A DNA stretch of 64,000 nucleotides from an uncultured Nitrospira sp. (GTDB taxonomy: Bacteria > Nitrospirota > Nitrospiria > Nitrospirales > Nitrospiraceae). A program made the position numbers and the translations under genes. Where the stretch lies: positions 208,548 through 272,547 of the forward strand of contig CABVRX010000001.1 in assembly GCA_902500825.1 (NCBI GenBank). Reading direction: 5' to 3'. Shown one piece after another: positions 62,301-64,000 of this stretch; position 1 is the stretch's first letter, and each line of letters begins with the position of its first letter. The notes beneath the pieces were generated by a model. That model did no database searches, was not told where the DNA came from, and worked only from the letters and a program-made list of their open reading frames with translations.

Positions 62301-62847
62301 GTCCGTTCGCCTGCACCTCAAGATAGAAATGATCCCTGCCAAAGATCTCTTGAAATTCGCCGGCCACCGCCATGGCGCCGTCCATGTCTTTCTGACCGAT
62401 GAGATAGGGAATCTCGCCGCTCAGGCAGCCTGAAAGAGCAATGATGCCCTCGTGGTGTAACTTTAACAGTTCCTTATCAATACGAGGCTTATAATAGAAT
62501 CCTTCAAGATATCCTTTACTGACGAGTTTGATGAGATTCTGATAGCCAGTGAGGTTTCTCGCGAGGAGAATCAAGTGGTAGTAATCGTTATGTGCCAGCC
62601 CACTGTCCTTCTTGGCATGTCGACTGCCGAGCGCCATGTAGGCTTCACAGCCGATGATCGGCTTGACGCCCGCTTCTTTGGCTTTGCGGTAAAAATCGAC
62701 CGCGCCGAACATGTTGCCATGGTCCGTCATTGCCACAGCCGGCTGATTGAATGACTTGATCTGCCGGACCAGCGGCTCAATCTGATTGGCGCCGTCGAGG
62801 AGACTGAATTGAGTGTGGAGATGAAGATGGACAAAAGAGGAAGTCAC
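59383..62847 (-). CDS. dnaE: DNA polymerase III subunit alpha
   Basis: The 1154-residue replicative polymerase. The PHP domain begins FVHLHLHTQFSLLDGANQIE. The palm catalytic Asp residues lie in LPDIDMDFCMDRRGEVINYV and near GRGSAAGSLVAYAL. The helix-hairpin-helix region and OB fold (VKICGIIATVKSMLTKKGDR) follow near the end. Length and order match DnaE1. It appears intact and is likely cotranscribed with accA. Confidence 0.97.
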   Translation of the reverse strand: MTSSFVHLHLHTQFSLLDGANQIEPLVRQIKSFNQPAVAMTDHGNMFGAVDFYRKAKEAGVKPIIGCEAYMALGSRHAKKDSGLAHNDYYHLILLARNLTGYQNLIKLVSKGYLEGFYYKPRIDKELLKLHHEGIIALSGCLSGEIPYLIGQKDMDGAMAVAGEFQEIFGRDHFYLEVQANGLDHQRVANTGLMEIHKKLGIPLAGTNDCHYLKKEDARPHELMLCLQTGKTVSDPHRMKFDTDQLYVKSTEEIAQAFTEFPGAVANTCRIADYCDLDLPLNKTYLPQYRIPDGFKDRESYLEHLALAGLKERLKERPSRVASAVYDQRLREELMVICSMGFAGYFLIVWDIIRFARSQGIPVGPGRGSAAGSLVAYALRITDLDPLIYTLLFERFLNPERVSLPDIDMDFCMDRRGEVINYVVDKYGTDHVAQIITFGTLGAKAAIRDVGRVLEMSYADADKVAKLVPTHLNITLQQALETEPRLRELVETDPKVKELMTNAQSLEGLARHASTHAAGVVISEGPLTDHVPLYKGANDEIVTQYSMGDVEKIGLVKFDFLGLKTLTMIRRAETLINETHPDEPPLVIDQVPFDDPATFALLSSGKTTGLFQLESSGMRDLLTGLKPDRFEDIIAIIALYRPGPMDLIPDFIKRKQGKVPITYEVPELEPLLKETYGVIVYQEQVMAIANKMAGFSLGQADILRRAMGKKKPEEMEKLRVKFLDGAKQKKIPEKKAEKLYELIQKFAGYGFNKSHAAAYAVVCYQTAYLKAHYPTEFMAALMTTDMGNQDKLVGYFTECRDLGLKVLGPDVNASQKHFAVAGGAIRFGLAAIKNVGEGAVESVLEVRTQDGFFGSFFDFCRRVDLHKVNKRMLEGLIKTGAFDSTGAKRAQLMAVLDQAVEEGAAVQRERELGQTSIFGEELNGHTISTALPTPSLPSLAEWDQAQRLKYERELTGFYISAHPLARYEMALNALSTTTTVGLKECPDGGEVKICGIIATVKSMLTKKGDRMAYLTVEDLQGTTEVIVFPDLFRTAGELLAPERIVRITGTIDRGDKGTKIRGSKIEPLAEVQAQSIKRIRICLSDRPEVREQLPQLLDIFRRHPGSTSISMSFRADGILEAETAPLPHLTVCASDHFVSDVEEVLGKGVLSLLS

Positions 62848-62963
62848 TGAAGATAAACCTCGTTACCGGATTGTAGTCAGGGCGGAAGAAGGAGTCAACG
62901 AGAGATCTAGGCGGGGAGTCACTTTACAGAGATGCCGTTGAGAAATCATCTATTGTGAGATTG

Positions 62964-64000
62964 TTAGAGCCGTTCACCGTACTTTCGGTAATGCTGTTTC
63001 TTGGCGTCGGCAATCCAATTGTCCCGTTTTATGCGGTCGGGATCGGTATCGAGCTTCTTTGCGATCTTCTGGATATCTTCCGGTTTCCAACGAGCAATTT
63101 GAATAAAGGTGCGGGTGCCCATCTTGTTCAGGGTGTGAGCAAAAACGGGCCCAATTCCGTTAATCTTTTTGAGATCGTCTTCCACCTTGGGCTGTCCCTC
63201 TTGGGCATTCGACTCAATTCCATTCTGGCGAGGCTGACGAAGCGTTGCGGTTGCCGGAGCTGCTTTCGCGCGAAGTTCCGCACGCATTTCTCGGAGGCGT
63301 GTTTGCAGGCGAGTAATCTGCTCATCTTTCCCTGGAATGCTCTGTGTTTCTTGGAATAGATTGTGACGCTCCGCTTGAAGATCCTGTAACTGACGGTGGA
63401 GACCCGCAATCTGTTCGTCTCGTTCATGAAGATATTGCTCATCGAGCAGATGCTGTGCGCGGAGTTGTTCCTGCGCCGTGCTTTGTTCTTGGAGCTTCAC
63501 CACCACCGCCTCGTATTCATGAACGGTGCGCGCGTATGTTTTTTCCCATTCCTTGAGATCCGCCTCTTTCTCACGAAGGAGTCGGGTAATCGGCACAAGC
63601 TCGTCAATTCGATGGTCTCGTTCAGCGATGGACCGTTCGAGCTGCTGGATGATGCCGCGATGGGCGGCTTCCCGGTCGCTCAGCTCCACTTCCAGTTGAT
63701 GGATGCGGGCTTGCGCCGACTCCAGCTTCTCAACCTGGGCGCGCAGCCGGTCCCGATCGGCCAGGCCTTCGTTGAGCTGAGTGATGTGCTCCCGCAGCAC
63801 CCGAATTTCCTGCTCCATGACCTCGCGGGCTTGGTCGGCGGCTCGACCGGCCTGTTGGGCGCCTCGAAGTTCTTCGGCTTGGGCGATGGTGGCCGCATCG
63901 ACCTCGCTGAATCGACGGTCTCGCTCGGCGAGGGACCGTTCGAGTTGCTGGATGATGCCGCGATGGGCGGCTTCCCGGTCGCTCAGCTCCACTTCCAGTT
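62964..64000 (-). CDS. Coiled-coil repeat protein with helix-hairpin-helix end (partial)
   Basis: The C-terminal 345 codons of a protein whose start lies beyond the window. Most of it is coiled coil built from about 101-residue repeats (VELSDREAAHRGIIQQLERS occurs twice). A linker (ATATLRQPRQNGIESNAQEG) precedes a C-terminal domain with DDLKKINGIGPVFAHTLNKM then GTRTFIQIARWKPEDIQKIA, the DUF4332/helix-hairpin-helix fold found at the ends of many uncharacterised coiled-coil proteins. It may bind DNA or scaffold other proteins. The gene lies about 115 bases upstream of dnaE. Confidence 0.8.
   Translation of the reverse strand, partial: LEVELSDREAAHRGIIQQLERSLAERDRRFSEVDAATIAQAEELRGAQQAGRAADQAREVMEQEIRVLREHITQLNEGLADRDRLRAQVEKLESAQARIHQLEVELSDREAAHRGIIQQLERSIAERDHRIDELVPITRLLREKEADLKEWEKTYARTVHEYEAVVVKLQEQSTAQEQLRAQHLLDEQYLHERDEQIAGLHRQLQDLQAERHNLFQETQSIPGKDEQITRLQTRLREMRAELRAKAAPATATLRQPRQNGIESNAQEGQPKVEDDLKKINGIGPVFAHTLNKMGTRTFIQIARWKPEDIQKIAKKLDTDPDRIKRDNWIADAKKQHYRKYGERL
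63611..64000. repeat. 303-bp-period tandem repeat in the coiled-coil gene
   Basis: The 87 bases at 63611-63697 recur at 63914-64000 with only five differences, a period of 303 bases (101 codons). The second copy runs to the window edge, so more copies may follow. Confidence 0.85.

Noticed and set aside
1..64000. CRISPR arrays, tRNA and rRNA genes
   Set aside because: No regularly spaced short repeats, and no cloverleaf or rRNA-like stretch was recognised by reading. A covariance-model scan could still find a tRNA.

Overview
The window is GC-rich, densely coded bacterial chromosome. Lipoprotein signals, secreted periplasmic proteins and OB-fold or FKBP envelope proteins point to a Gram-negative (diderm) cell. 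The mix of a RuBisCO-like protein, an OPT transporter, a secreted animal-type heme peroxidase and RAYT elements is what I would expect of a Nitrospira-like bacterium. That assignment is inference: no rRNA or other decisive marker lies in the window, and I found no tRNA, rRNA or CRISPR array.

Layout. 1-5.2 kb: start of an MFS transporter, an FKBP isomerase, two tandem paralogous small proteins, then a 1.23-kb IS3-family element that has cut the toxin of a RelE/Phd-type pair, and a membrane zinc peptidase. 5.4-13.4 kb: dienelactone hydrolase, geranylgeranyl-reductase-like flavoprotein, a signal-peptidase-I-like lipoprotein that lacks the catalytic serine, a giant MHYT-PAS-PP2C-HATPase-STAS signalling protein followed by a free STAS protein, and envelope proteins ending in a MITE-like inverted repeat. 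13.7-27.4 kb: housekeeping and transport (DEAD-box helicase, OPT transporter, RuBisCO-like protein, HrpB helicase, glucose-6-phosphate dehydrogenase, MFS and TerC proteins). 27.4-34.1 kb: a sigma-54 activator without a sensory domain, an AT-rich gene-poor stretch, small membrane proteins, a hemerythrin and release factor 3.

34.2-43 kb is a defence island. A broken DUF5615 toxin with an intact DUF433 partner precedes a one-strand type I restriction-modification operon: hsdM, a HepT-like HEPN toxin gene, a gene fusing the MntA-type nucleotidyltransferase antitoxin to HsdS, a protein with a PD-(D/E)XK-like motif, and hsdR. The HEPN protein keeps RX4HXY and the fused transferase domain keeps GSX10DXD. 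The fusion would tie toxin neutralisation to the DNA-specificity subunit, and it is the most unusual system here.

43.2-46.8 kb: a frameshifted DUF202 gene and a three-gene overlapping operon for lysine breakdown (lysine 6-dehydrogenase-like, ALDH7-type semialdehyde dehydrogenase, a VOC/DUF1338-like protein), with a candidate leaderless promoter. 46.8-53.7 kb: small envelope proteins, a RAYT element with its inverted ends, aldo/keto reductase, a DUF488 gene broken by an in-frame stop, an ArsI/CadI-like VOC protein and a SigZ-type ECF sigma factor. 53.7-64 kb: secreted heme peroxidase, HI0933-type flavoprotein, coiled-coil lipoprotein, ferritin-like protein, accA, dnaE and the C-terminal part of a coiled-coil repeat protein that runs off the end.

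A recurrent theme is decay of accessory genes next to intact partners: two toxin genes are truncated beside intact antitoxins, one IS gene and one DUF202 gene are frameshifted, and one DUF488 gene has a nonsense codon.
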